Assembly: GCF_016446285.1 (NCBI RefSeq)
Contig: NZ_CP054140.1
Coordinates: 1,345,501 to 1,409,500, forward strand
Direction: 5' to 3'
Source of the DNA: Desulfobulbus oligotrophicus
GTDB lineage: Bacteria > Desulfobacterota > Desulfobulbia > Desulfobulbales > Desulfobulbaceae
DNA length: 64,000 nucleotides
The notes beneath the pieces were generated by a model that ran no database searches, was not told the origin of the DNA, and saw only the letters and a list, made by a program, of their open reading frames with translations. This document shows positions 1 through 8,045 of the stretch, in pieces; the stretch's first letter is position 1; the number at the start of each line of letters is the position of its first letter. A program made the position numbers and the translations under genes.

Positions 1-2128
1 GAATCAGCTCTTCTTCGGCTTGAACAAAGCTGATGGCAAGCGGCAGTTCACTGATCTGCTCAACAATACCGTCCTTGAGGGTTGCCGCTTTTTCCTTTTC
101 CTTGCTGAGTCGGGCAAGTGAGTATTCCAACAGGTCACGTTCGAAACGCATGGCCTTGAAGTCAGCCTCGGAGACAGTGCGGAACAGGGGCTTGATCTCG
201 GTGCGTAGAAACTCCAGCCGCTGGTGATTCAGGGTGATCCAGAAGTTTTTCTCATCGAGTTGGGCGAGTACGGCGGCGGCCTCCTTGATGATGACGGAGC
301 TTTGCGGCAGCCGGCTGATCTGCCGGCGCACCTTGGTAATTTCACACTCGGCAATCTGCGTCTGCGCAAGGTCGATGGCCTTTTCAATCTTATCCAGCCG
401 CAAGCCCACCAGGCGTACCGGCAGAGGCAGCTGGGGCTTGAGTTCCTTGCCCTTGGGTTGCAGCTTGAAGTACTCGAAGTTGTCCCAGCAGTCGAGGATG
501 AGAAACACATCCTTTTCTGTACACCAGGGCTTGGGCTTGCCGGATTCCAGCAGGCGGGTGCCACGCCCGATCATCTGCCAGAACTTGGTGTAGGAGTAGA
601 CCGGCTTGGCAAAGACCAGATTGACGATTTCCCGCACGTCGATGCCGGTGTCGAGCATATCCACACTGATGGCAATGCGGGGCATGTCGTTGTTGGTGAA
701 CTGGTCGAGGAGACCGCCCTTGCCGTAGACACGCGGGTCGTCCGACACCAGCACCTTGGCCAGCTCGCCTTTGTATTGCGGGAAGAGCTTGTCAAAGATC
801 TCTTCCATGCGCCGGGCATGGGCCATGGACGAGCAGAAGAAGATGGTCTTGCCGGGTAGCACACCGCTGTCGTCCTTAATGCACTCTTCCATGAACTCTT
901 TGACGATGAGAGTGTTGGTGCCCTTGTTGATGACCTGTTTTTCGAGCTGCGAACCCTCGAAGTTGATCTCCTCAATCTCTTTGCCTTCCAGCAGCAGCTT
1001 TTTCTGGTCTTCCAGCGAGATGGTGCGCTTGCTGATCCCCTCCATCTGGAAGCGGGTCTGAATCTTCATCACCTGGAAGCTGCACAGGTAGGGCGGCAGG
1101 TTGTTGACCGCCTCCTCAAAGGTATAGGCAAAGGTGGGCAGGCCATCTTCGCAGTGAAAGAGCTGAAAGGTGTTGTGATCGATGATATCGGTGGGGGTGG
1201 CGGTAAGCCCCAGGGTGATGGTCTTGAAGTAGTCCAGAACTTCGCCATAGGTGTTGTAGATGGAGCGATGGCTCTCATCAATCACAATGAAATCGAAAAA
1301 GTGCGGCGACAACTGCTGCGACTCGTCCCGGATGATGTTGAGCATGGTGGGATAGGTGGAGACGTAGATGCGGCGGTCTTTGGCGATGAGTTTTTCGCCC
1401 ACATTGGGCCAGCGTGGCTCGTGGGGCAGATGTTCCTTGAAGGCGGCCAGTGCCTGCTCACGCAGGGCGATGCGGTCAACGAGGAACAGGGTTTTTTCGG
1501 CGTGTCCGGCACGCATCAGGGCATCGACCAGGGCGATAGAGGTGCGGGTCTTGCCAGTGCCGGTGGCCATCACCAAAAGGAAGTCGCGTCTCTTCTGTTC
1601 TATACCTTCCAGCACAGCGCGAATGGCGCGGATCTGATAGTCGCGGCCCGCTATGGCGGTATTGATCAGCTCCTGGGTCAGGGGCTTGCGGTTGCGGCGG
1701 ATATATTGAAAGCGCTCAAGGTCATCACGGGTCGGGAAGCCGACGATCTTGCGTGGCGGGTAATTGCCGAGATCCCAGAAATAATGCTCATGGCCGTTGG
1801 TGTAGAAACAGAACGGCAGCTCGCCGCCCAGTTGTTTCTGGATGTTGTAGCAGTATTGCTTGGCCTGTTCGCGACCAAGGGCCGGATCCTTGCTGGTCTT
1901 CTTGGCCTCAACCACGGCCAGAGGCTTGCCGTTTTTTCCCAGCAGCACGTAATCACTGAACTGGTGGCCGGCATAGGGGGATGGGGATTCGGCGGTCGTC
2001 AACGCGGGTGCGGCGACCAGGATGTCGAACTCCTGAATGACCAGAGTTGGGTTGGTCACATCCCAACCTGCCTGGGCTAATTGCCAATCAATGAGTTCTG
2101 AACGGGTTTGTGCCTCCGATTTTGTCAT
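1..2128 (-). CDS. hsdR: Type I restriction enzyme R subunit, EcoEI-like (partial, 3' end beyond window)
   Basis: Reading the minus strand from the ATG at 2128 gives an uninterrupted frame to the window edge (about 709 codons). It would be the DNA-translocating and cleaving subunit of a type I restriction-modification enzyme. An E-A-K-K motif near residue 73 fits a PD-(D/E)XK nuclease. A Walker A GTGKT near residue 188 and a DESH box near residue 284 fit an SF2 motor, and the later part resembles the EcoEI-type C-terminal region. No hsdM or hsdS is visible; they could lie beyond position 1, downstream of this gene. The plus-strand open frames across this region are shadows. The family call is from recognised motifs, not from a search. 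Confidence 0.9.
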   Translation of the reverse strand, partial: MTKSEAQTRSELIDWQLAQAGWDVTNPTLVIQEFDILVAAPALTTAESPSPYAGHQFSDYVLLGKNGKPLAVVEAKKTSKDPALGREQAKQYCYNIQKQLGGELPFCFYTNGHEHYFWDLGNYPPRKIVGFPTRDDLERFQYIRRNRKPLTQELINTAIAGRDYQIRAIRAVLEGIEQKRRDFLLVMATGTGKTRTSIALVDALMRAGHAEKTLFLVDRIALREQALAAFKEHLPHEPRWPNVGEKLIAKDRRIYVSTYPTMLNIIRDESQQLSPHFFDFIVIDESHRSIYNTYGEVLDYFKTITLGLTATPTDIIDHNTFQLFHCEDGLPTFAYTFEEAVNNLPPYLCSFQVMKIQTRFQMEGISKRTISLEDQKKLLLEGKEIEEINFEGSQLEKQVINKGTNTLIVKEFMEECIKDDSGVLPGKTIFFCSSMAHARRMEEIFDKLFPQYKGELAKVLVSDDPRVYGKGGLLDQFTNNDMPRIAISVDMLDTGIDVREIVNLVFAKPVYSYTKFWQMIGRGTRLLESGKPKPWCTEKDVFLILDCWDNFEYFKLQPKGKELKPQLPLPVRLVGLRLDKIEKAIDLAQTQIAECEITKVRRQISRLPQSSVIIKEAAAVLAQLDEKNFWITLNHQRLEFLRTEIKPLFRTVSEADFKAMRFERDLLEYSLARLSKEKEKAATLKDGIVEQISELPLAISFVQAEEELI

Positions 2129-2627
2129 AGGTGTGGCGATCCTTGGGCATTATCATGTATTTTCAGCAGGTTTACATCCCAATCAGTTGCACCTTATACC
2201 TCTGTCTGATGTTTCGCGATAAAAAAAGTCAAGCAAATCAAGTCAATCTCTCATCTGTTGACTGAAGCATGGATATCATGAGCAGTAATGGTCACTTTCC
2301 TTGTGGTGTTGAGCCTGACTGCGTCCACTAAAACCGGCAACCGGTTCTAGTTGCTGTTTTACGGTCAATGCCTTTTACCTGTGGGGTGGAAATATCATTG
2401 AAAGGTACACAGAATGGCGGTAGCTTAAACTGTTTTTTTAATAAATAAAGCCGTCACCAACTTGGAGGACTGTTTTTCATAAATTTTGCAGTGGAACAGG
2501 GTGGAGATATGGCATTGTACCCGGCAGCCCGAGATACGGGTGGTTTAAGTGGCCGGATCGCCGGCGCGATTTAGGCGTGGCCTGTCGGTTGAAGTGAAAC
2601 AACACATGAGCGAATAAAGTGGACCCT
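2129..2627. other. Intergenic region, no gene recognised
   Basis: About 500 bp between hsdR (minus) and the hypothetical gene at 2628 (plus), so it must hold two divergent promoters. I see only a short AT-rich run near 2435-2450, a small AACCGG/CCGGTT palindrome near 2333-2347, and several very short open frames without convincing ribosome sites. No RNA gene or repeat was recognised. Confidence 0.4.
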
Positions 2628-3278
2628 ATGGAACTGTCAGTTGTTCTTCCGGAAGATATTGATGAGGTGGTTGCCGGCTACAAGGACTGCCGGCCGTTGA
2701 TCCCCATGCTGCACGGGCGGCTTGCCCAAATGGCCGATAAAGCGGCCATCAGGACCTGTGCAAAACGTTTGCACATGTTGAGCAGGCAAAACGGCAGGTT
2801 GGGTGTACGTTTTGACCATGAGCTGGAGGCGGAGGTCTTTCAGGATTACCTGATCTACATGTATCGCCCGCGGGGATTCAGCCTGGTCCGACAGCTTTAC
2901 AACCGTAAAGTTTACCCTGAAAAGAGCCTGGAACAAGAGCTGCTGGCCGGTATGGTGCAGGCCCGTTTCTCTGTCTTCTGGATCGGTGTGCTGCATCCTG
3001 AGAAGGGGTGCAGTGCTCTTGATATCATCAGCGGTGAGCAGCTGTTCATCTTGGATCAGACACTGACACAACAGGAGGCAACCGGTCTTTTGGCGGCATT
3101 TCGGGTTTTCCCCTTCCGAGGCGTTTGGGCGCATACCGGTGCCAACATGGTGTTGGGAAAAGTTGAGGACACCGCCGGGTTGCAGCCCATGGGTCGCATC
3201 TTAAACGATCAGCAGGAGCGTGAGCTCAATGAGGAGAATGTGCGGCGATGGCGCACACTGCTTGCCGGGCAGCAGTAA
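2628..3278 (+). CDS. Hypothetical protein, 216 aa
   Basis: I do not recognise this protein. The frame opens with GTG at 2619, but the ATG at 2628 (MELSVVLPED...) is the more natural start; neither has a strong Shine-Dalgarno. The product has no signal peptide or clear membrane segment and few cysteines. It looks like a soluble cytoplasmic protein with an acidic, helical C-terminus. It stands alone: hsdR is divergent upstream and the aminotransferase is convergent downstream. Protein-like composition over more than 210 codons supports a real gene, but the function is unknown. Confidence 0.6.
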   Translation: MELSVVLPEDIDEVVAGYKDCRPLIPMLHGRLAQMADKAAIRTCAKRLHMLSRQNGRLGVRFDHELEAEVFQDYLIYMYRPRGFSLVRQLYNRKVYPEKSLEQELLAGMVQARFSVFWIGVLHPEKGCSALDIISGEQLFILDQTLTQQEATGLLAAFRVFPFRGVWAHTGANMVLGKVEDTAGLQPMGRILNDQQERELNEENVRRWRTLLAGQQ

Positions 3279-3407
3279 AACGATTTTTTTGTTGACGCTG
3301 ACATGACCGGCAGGGAGGTGAAAACCCAGGAGATCGTCTGATGATCTTCAGTGCGCCTGCCCTGCGGTTCATTGTGTCTGCCGGGGGATGGTTCTATCCC
3401 ACCAGAC

Positions 3408-3441
3408 GGCTCAACCTTCAGACAAATAGACCGGTTGAGCC
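3408..3441. repeat. Inverted repeat between convergent genes
   Basis: GGCTCAACC at 3408-3416 and GGTTGAGCC at 3433-3441 form a perfect 9 bp stem around a 16 nt loop, 40-70 nt past the stop of the aminotransferase gene. No T tract follows on either strand, so it could be a 3'-end stabilising hairpin rather than a canonical terminator. Confidence 0.45.
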
Positions 3442-3480
3442 ATCCGGCAAGACCTGTTCTGCTGCTGCGGAGCGTTGGTA

Positions 3481-4752
3481 TCAATTGCTGCCGGCTGTGG
3501 GTTGTTCGGTTGAATCTTCCGGCGTCAGGGTAAAGATGCCGGCCTTGACTTCCTGTTCAATTTCCACCAGGGCACGGCGCATCTGTTTGAGAGCCTGGCG
3601 GATACGGTTTTCATTTTCCACAAGAGCCAGGCGTAAAAAACCGTCACCTTCCTCCCCGAATCCTGCCCCCGGAGCCACCGCCACATTGGCACGGTTCATC
3701 ATCTCTACCGAGAAGCGGATGGAGCCCATCTGAATAAACGGTTCCGGAATCTTCACCCAGACAAACATGCCTGCTTTAGGTTTTTCCACTTCCCAGCCCA
3801 TGCGGACCAGACCTTCGCAGAGGGCATCCCGCCGTTTTTGATAGATGGCCACCTGCTCGAGAATGGTGTCGTCGCAGTCCCGCATGGCGACAATTCCGGC
3901 CACCTGGATCGGTGAAAAGATACCGTAGTCGTAGTACCCTTTGATTTTACCGAGTCCACCGACCATCTCCGTATTCCCCACGCAGTAGCCCAGCCGCCAT
4001 CCGGCCATATTGTACGACTTGGAAAAGGAACCGAATTCAACCCCCACATCAAGTGCCCCCGGCACCTCCAGCAGTGAAGGGGCAACCTCATCATCATAGA
4101 TAATCTGGCCGTAGGCAAAGTCGTTGATCACCATAAAGTTGTACCGTTTGGCCAGCTTAATCATTTCGCTGAAGAAGTCCCTGCTGGCCAGGGTACCGGT
4201 GGGGTTGTGCGGATAGTTGAGCATGACCAGTTTGGGCTGCGGATAGAGAGACCGGCACATGGCGCTGATCTGTCGCAGAAAATCCTCCTCTGAGCCAAGC
4301 GGAAATCGTATAACGCTGGCACCGGCAATGACTGCTGCGTACACATGAATGGGAAAAAAGGGCGTCGGTACCAGGACGGTATCCCCGGTACCCAGCAGGG
4401 CAAGGCAGAGGTGGGAAATGCCCTCTTTGGAGCCGATGGTACAGATGACATCATCTTCTCCGGTGAGCTCCACATCATACTTGCGCTTGTAGTAAAGGGC
4501 TATTTCCCGTTTAAGGTTTTTCATGCCGCCGGCGGCGGGATAGCGGTGGGTTTTCGGGTCAACCGCCACCTCACACAGTTTTTCCGTGACCTTGTCGGGG
4601 GTGGGGTCCATGGGGTTGCCCATGCCGAGATCGATCACATCAATACCTTGCCATCGCTTTTCCATCTTGATCTTGTTGATGATGCCGAAAAGGTAGGGCG
4701 GCAGCTGGTTCATCCGTTCTGCAAAACGAATAGGGGACTGTGATGTCTGCAT
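3481..4752 (-). CDS. alaC: PLP-dependent aminotransferase, AlaC-like (alanine transaminase family)
   Basis: This 423-residue fold-type I aminotransferase closely resembles E. coli AlaC in the phrases IDLGMGNP, CTIGSKEG, PHNPTGT and SFSKSYNMAGWRLGY; Lys245 in the last is the expected PLP-binding lysine. AlaC interconverts pyruvate plus glutamate with alanine plus 2-oxoglutarate, and the wider group includes LL-diaminopimelate aminotransferases. I start at the ATG at 4752 because GAGGAAACAACT precedes it; the frame stays open to 4821. The gene sits behind an apparent alanine-rich leader peptide with a terminator and antiterminator (4820-4974), which independently argues that alanine is the relevant amino acid. 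It is monocistronic as far as can be seen. Confidence 0.85.
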   Translation of the reverse strand: MQTSQSPIRFAERMNQLPPYLFGIINKIKMEKRWQGIDVIDLGMGNPMDPTPDKVTEKLCEVAVDPKTHRYPAAGGMKNLKREIALYYKRKYDVELTGEDDVICTIGSKEGISHLCLALLGTGDTVLVPTPFFPIHVYAAVIAGASVIRFPLGSEEDFLRQISAMCRSLYPQPKLVMLNYPHNPTGTLASRDFFSEMIKLAKRYNFMVINDFAYGQIIYDDEVAPSLLEVPGALDVGVEFGSFSKSYNMAGWRLGYCVGNTEMVGGLGKIKGYYDYGIFSPIQVAGIVAMRDCDDTILEQVAIYQKRRDALCEGLVRMGWEVEKPKAGMFVWVKIPEPFIQMGSIRFSVEMMNRANVAVAPGAGFGEEGDGFLRLALVENENRIRQALKQMRRALVEIEQEVKAGIFTLTPEDSTEQPTAGSN

Positions 4753-4819
4753 AGTTGTTTCCTCGAAAAGAGATGGTAAAGGGCCAGGGACCAATCGACA
4801 GGTTTTTTTGTGAGCAAAC

Positions 4820-4851
4820 AAAAAAAGCCTGAACCGTTCCGGTTCAGGCTT
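4820..4851 (-). terminator. Attenuator terminator upstream of alaC
   Basis: The arms 4825-4836 and 4840-4851 form a perfect 12 bp stem with a 3 nt loop. On the minus strand the stem runs directly into TTTTTT. It lies between the leader peptide stop (4909) and the alaC ATG (4752), where an amino-acid attenuator belongs. Minus-strand sequence at 4861-4872 (CCGGTTCATGGC) can pair with the upstream terminator arm (GCCTGAACCGG at about 4840-4850), giving a mutually exclusive antiterminator. Confidence 0.75.
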
Positions 4852-4908
4852 GCATGCAACGCCATGAACCGGAATGCCAGTCCATGGTGAGCCGTTTTTC
4901 TGCTATGG

Positions 4909-4974
4909 TTAAGCAGCAGGCGGTCGCCAAGGAACTGGAGCTATCGCCGCTGCTGCTGCTATGGAGTATTGCAT
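4909..4974 (-). CDS. Alanine-rich leader peptide of alaC (candidate)
   Basis: A 21-codon frame (ATG at 4974, TAA at 4911-4909) encodes alanine at positions 6-10, 12, 20 and 21, including five consecutive Ala codons. It is followed within 60 nt by an intrinsic terminator and then by the alanine-transaminase-like gene. The Ala-codon run can itself pair with the CCGCCTGCTGCT segment at the end of the frame, as the pause hairpin of a classical attenuator does. The weak point is the ribosome site: no good Shine-Dalgarno precedes the ATG. The inferred role is ribosome stalling under alanyl-tRNA shortage to prevent termination. Confidence 0.65.
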   Translation of the reverse strand: MQYSIAAAAAIAPVPWRPPAA

Positions 4975-5017
4975 GACAATGAGTACACTGGTTGATAGTT
5001 ATAGAAACGTATAGATG

Positions 5018-5048
5018 ATTATGTAGTGTGATCGCGAGCTTTTGTCAA
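5018..5048 (-). promoter_or_regulatory. Probable sigma-70 promoter of alaC leader
   Basis: On the minus strand, TTGACA (5048-5043) and CATAAT (5023-5018) are 19 bp apart, with alternative -10 registers one or two bases closer. The predicted start lies about 35-40 nt upstream of the leader peptide ATG. Confidence 0.5.
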
Positions 5049-5153
5049 CTCTGTTACTACGCATGAAGTATGTCGGTTATACAGATGTACAGGTAATCGG
5101 TTTCGGGCCGTACACTCCGGGCATTTGCCGGATCATATCTCTGTTGTACATAT

Positions 5154-5197
5154 CCTGCCGACCGCCGGGTTTTCACGGAGACCCGGCGGTCGGCAGG
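5154..5197. repeat. Long perfect hairpin, 16 bp stem
   Basis: CCTGCCGACCGCCGGG at 5154-5169 is exactly complementary to 5182-5197, around a 12 nt loop. It lies about 130 nt past the stop of the BASS-family permease gene and 100 nt before the alaC promoter. There is no U tract on either strand. It could end or stabilise the permease mRNA, or be a member of a dispersed palindromic repeat family. Confidence 0.6.
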
Positions 5198-5324
5198 GCC
5201 TGTGCACAGTCCGACTTCTGCCGGAATACGCTGTCTTCGATGTTGCAGATCTGTCTCCTGTTTTTAACGATACGTTTATCCCGGCAGTGCAGAACTGTCG
5301 ATCAGAGCACAATCAGGCTGTCTG

Positions 5325-6296
5325 TTAAGCCGCTGCCGGCGGACCGAAAAGTCTGTCGGTCAGTTTGACATACCAGGCAGCTGATTGAACCTGAATGATG
5401 TAGGCCATGGCAACCACCAGGGCTGCCTCAGCGCCGAGGGCGCCAAAGGCGTTGATGGCCACAGCCAGGGCAATGGACAGGTTACGCATCACCGTACCGT
5501 AGACCATGGCAATGGCATCGCCGCGTGGTAGCAGCATTCGGGCAACCACAGTGCTTACAGCATAATTGACGCTGTAGATCAGAACAAGGGGAACAAGAAT
5601 CTGGAGAAGAATGTGTGGTGAGGCCATCACGGTTCGTGCCTGCAGAGCCAGAGCAATGAAAACGATCCCCAGCACTCCCAGGGTTGACAGTCCGGGGAAG
5701 CGCGGTGCAAAACGTTCGGCAAACCCCTTCGGGCCGTAGCGGGAGACGAGATACCGCTGGGTGGCATATCCCAGGGCCATGGGCAGAAAAACAATAAGCC
5801 CGATCTGCGTAAAGACGCCGGCCATATTCATGGTGACAGTGGCTCCCAGCAGGACTTTGACATATATCGGGGTGAGCAATGAGCCAAGGGTAAGGCCGAT
5901 CACCGTCATCTTGACGGCAGCAGCCACGTTGCCTTTGGCAAATCCGGTCCAGGAGATGGTCATGCCACTGGTTGGAACCAGACCGGCCAGCAGCAGTCCA
6001 AGCATCATGTACGGATGTTCACGGAAAAAGATCCAGCCCACACCAAAGGCCAGGAAGGGGATGAGTGCAAAGTTCACCAGTTGGGTGATTGTCTGGGCAC
6101 GGATGTCACCACCGGAAAAGACATCCCTGATTTTGAGGGTAACCATCATGGGGTAGACCATGAGAAAGGTGAACGGAACAATCAGACTTTTCAACCACAT
6201 CATATCGCCTGCAGCACCACAGATAAAACCAAGGATCATGGTTGTCGGGATAGCCAGGATGAGATTTTTGGTCAAAAATTGCAGGATCTTCCACAT
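5325..6296 (-). CDS. BASS/ACR3-like membrane permease
   Basis: A 323-residue, strongly hydrophobic protein with about nine or ten membrane segments, typical in length for the bile acid:sodium symporter / arsenite permease superfamily. The conserved core LVPTSGMTISWTGFAKGN and the late NLSIALAVAINAFG region fit that fold. The start is the ATG at 6296, preceded by AAGGAGGGGC. Substrate cannot be fixed from sequence: there is no adjacent arsR or arsenate reductase, and the ACR3-type cysteine in the fourth helix is not evident. An organic anion, arsenite or other oxyanion is possible. It is divergent from the peroxiredoxin gene. Confidence 0.75.
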   Translation of the reverse strand: MWKILQFLTKNLILAIPTTMILGFICGAAGDMMWLKSLIVPFTFLMVYPMMVTLKIRDVFSGGDIRAQTITQLVNFALIPFLAFGVGWIFFREHPYMMLGLLLAGLVPTSGMTISWTGFAKGNVAAAVKMTVIGLTLGSLLTPIYVKVLLGATVTMNMAGVFTQIGLIVFLPMALGYATQRYLVSRYGPKGFAERFAPRFPGLSTLGVLGIVFIALALQARTVMASPHILLQILVPLVLIYSVNYAVSTVVARMLLPRGDAIAMVYGTVMRNLSIALAVAINAFGALGAEAALVVAMAYIIQVQSAAWYVKLTDRLFGPPAAA

Positions 6297-6723
6297 CGAT
6301 TGCCCCTCCTTGACAGATGTCTTGCCTTTGTTCTCGTCTTTATGCGTTTGACGACCGGCCGGATGTAGACGTGTGTGGCTGTTGATTTCTGTATCCCGGC
6401 AGTCTGTTGTTCTTCACTTTGAATGTATCAAGAATCAGGCCAGCATGCATCTCACTATAGAGATGATTGCGTCTTGGTGCTACCTCATCGTGTGGAGGAT
6501 CGATTTTTGCAACAGCATACAGATGGGTGAATGCCAGCACTGTTGGATGGTAACCGATGAAGTCTGCCGGCACAGAATGGTGGAAGACGGATGTTCCTTG
6601 TTTTTTCTGCCCCGGCTGTGAACGCGGTTGATTTTCATTTTCATAGATAGTAACTTTTCTTAAGTTGTATGGAGCGCGACGATTTGATTTTTCTATCTGC
6701 ACTTATATCCAAGGAGGAAGCGT
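6297..6723. other. Divergent intergenic region, permease / peroxiredoxin
   Basis: About 430 bp that should contain promoters for both flanking genes. I see AT-rich stretches near 6635-6665 and 6685-6710, but no -35/-10 pair good enough to call and no clear Fur or PerR box. The open frames across it have unnatural composition. Confidence 0.4.
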
Positions 6724-7443
6724 ATGGCTGATAGTCCTGCGATTGGTTGTGCCCGCCCGACCGGAGGTCTGGTAGGTCAACCACATGAAACAGAAGAACA
6801 ACAGACAGCACCACCAGTAAAGGAGGAAAAAAAGATGATTCAGGTAGGAAAGCCAGCCCCTGATTTTGCGGCTCCCGCATATCATAAGGGCCAGTTCACC
6901 TCATTTAAACTTTCTGATCACTTGGGAAAATGGATTGTCCTGTGTTTTTATCCAGGTGATTTCACTTTTGTTTGAGCAACCGAAATATCGGCGGTCGCCG
7001 ATCATTATCCGAAGTTTCAAGAACTTGGTGTTGAAGTGTTTTCCGTGAGTGTGGACAGCGTTTTTGTTCACAAGATGTGGGATGACCACGAACTGTCTAA
7101 AATGGTCACCGGAGGTATCCCTTTCCCCATGCTTTCCGATGGTGGAGGCAAGGTTGGGGAAGCGTATGGCGTGTACGACCCGGACGCCGGCGTGGAAAAC
7201 CGCGGTCGATTCATCATCGATCCCGACGGCATTATCCAGGGGTATGAAGTGCTGAGTCCACCGGTGGGCCGATATGTGGCCGAGACCATACGCCAGATAC
7301 AGGCCTTTCAACTTGTACGGGCAACTAAGGGCGCTGAAGCAACTCCCTCAGGTTGGAAGCCGGGCAAGCTCACCCTCAAGCCGGGTCCGGATTTAGTCGG
7401 TAAGGTTTGGGAGGTCTGGAAAGTCAGCATGGAATCCGAGTAA
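6724..7443 (+). CDS. prxU: Selenocysteine-containing peroxiredoxin (PrxU-like)
   Basis: The frame is continuous from 6724 to 7443 except for TGA at 6973-6975, which falls exactly at the peroxidatic position of the peroxiredoxin motif: GDFTFV-U-ATE where relatives have DFTFVCPTE. Reading it as Sec gives 239 residues with normal AhpC/Prx sequence on both sides ([32 protein letters not shown]). Peroxiredoxins reduce hydrogen and organic peroxides. Two starts have strong ribosome sites: ATG 6724 after AAGGAGGAAG and ATG 6835 after AAAGGAGG. From 6835 the Sec is residue 47, the usual place. The extra 37 N-terminal residues contain a CARPTGG motif whose Cys might act as resolving partner. Confidence 0.9.
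6987..7002 (+). promoter_or_regulatory. SECIS-like hairpin of the peroxiredoxin gene
   Basis: ATCGGC (6987-6992) and GCCGAT (6997-7002) pair perfectly around a GGTC loop that begins 17 nt after the TGA. Bacterial SECIS elements are short hairpins at about this distance, with a GGU-containing apical loop bound by SelB. It lies inside the coding frame, as expected in bacteria. Confidence 0.8.
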
Positions 7444-7471
7444 CTCTCATCTTTTCGTCGCGTTTACCCGT

Positions 7472-7520
7472 ACGGGGCAAGACGGTTCCACGACAAATGG
7501 AGCTGTTTGCCCCGTTTTTT
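7472..7520 (+). terminator. Intrinsic terminator after prxU
   Basis: ACGGGGCAA (7472-7480) pairs with TTGCCCCGT (7507-7515) around a long loop and is followed by six T residues, 29 nt after the prxU stop. Confidence 0.7.
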
Positions 7521-8045
7521 GTTGGATATATGCTTCTCAAAAATTATCGTTATATGGCTGTGAGCGTCTTATAAACTGCGAAGAAGGTCTGCCTGGTTCA
7601 GGTCATTCTCAGGCGAACTTCTTGCGGACAGGAAGGATACTGCGCAACGGTTGTGTGGGAGAGTGTGCAACAGATCTGTGCATTGTCCACAGCATCCGGT
7701 GAACAGAAGACGTTCATTGGGACAAGCGCAGTGGACCTGTTCTGTTGCCATGTTCCCCTTGGCATGCCTGGAAGATGTACCCTTCCGGTATAGAGGTCTC
7801 TCCTGCCTGCTGTTGCCTACAGGGTGTTGCCGATTCTTCCACCCATGTCGGCGCTGTTGTGCAGCAGGATGCCTGAGGAGAGTGTGTTGCAGGAAAAAAA
7901 ATTAAGAATCATTGCAACCTGACAGGATACTTGCAGTACAAGAGAACAATTATTCACTGTCGGGCGGGGTGCCGGTGTTGAACCGATACCTCTCAACTTC
8001 TCCTGACAACCGGGAAGAAAAAAATTATCGATCACAGGAACTGTT
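7521..8045. other. Intergenic region, no gene recognised
   Basis: About 525 bp between the prxU terminator and the metallo-hydrolase gene. Small open frames exist on both strands, but their residue composition is Cys/Arg-rich and not protein-like. No hairpin, repeat or RNA gene was recognised. It presumably carries the promoter of the next gene. Confidence 0.4.

Noticed and set aside
224-859. Long plus-strand open frames across 33-2222
   Set aside because: They are antisense to the intact hsdR frame, have no ribosome sites and do not resemble proteins.
6340-6702. 120-codon minus-strand frame upstream of the permease
   Set aside because: Composition is not protein-like, there is no ribosome site, and it lies across the expected divergent promoter region.
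6973-6975. TGA in the peroxiredoxin as a nonsense mutation or frameshift
   Set aside because: The TGA is exactly at the catalytic Cys position, the frame is intact on both sides and a SECIS-like hairpin follows, so Sec is the better reading.
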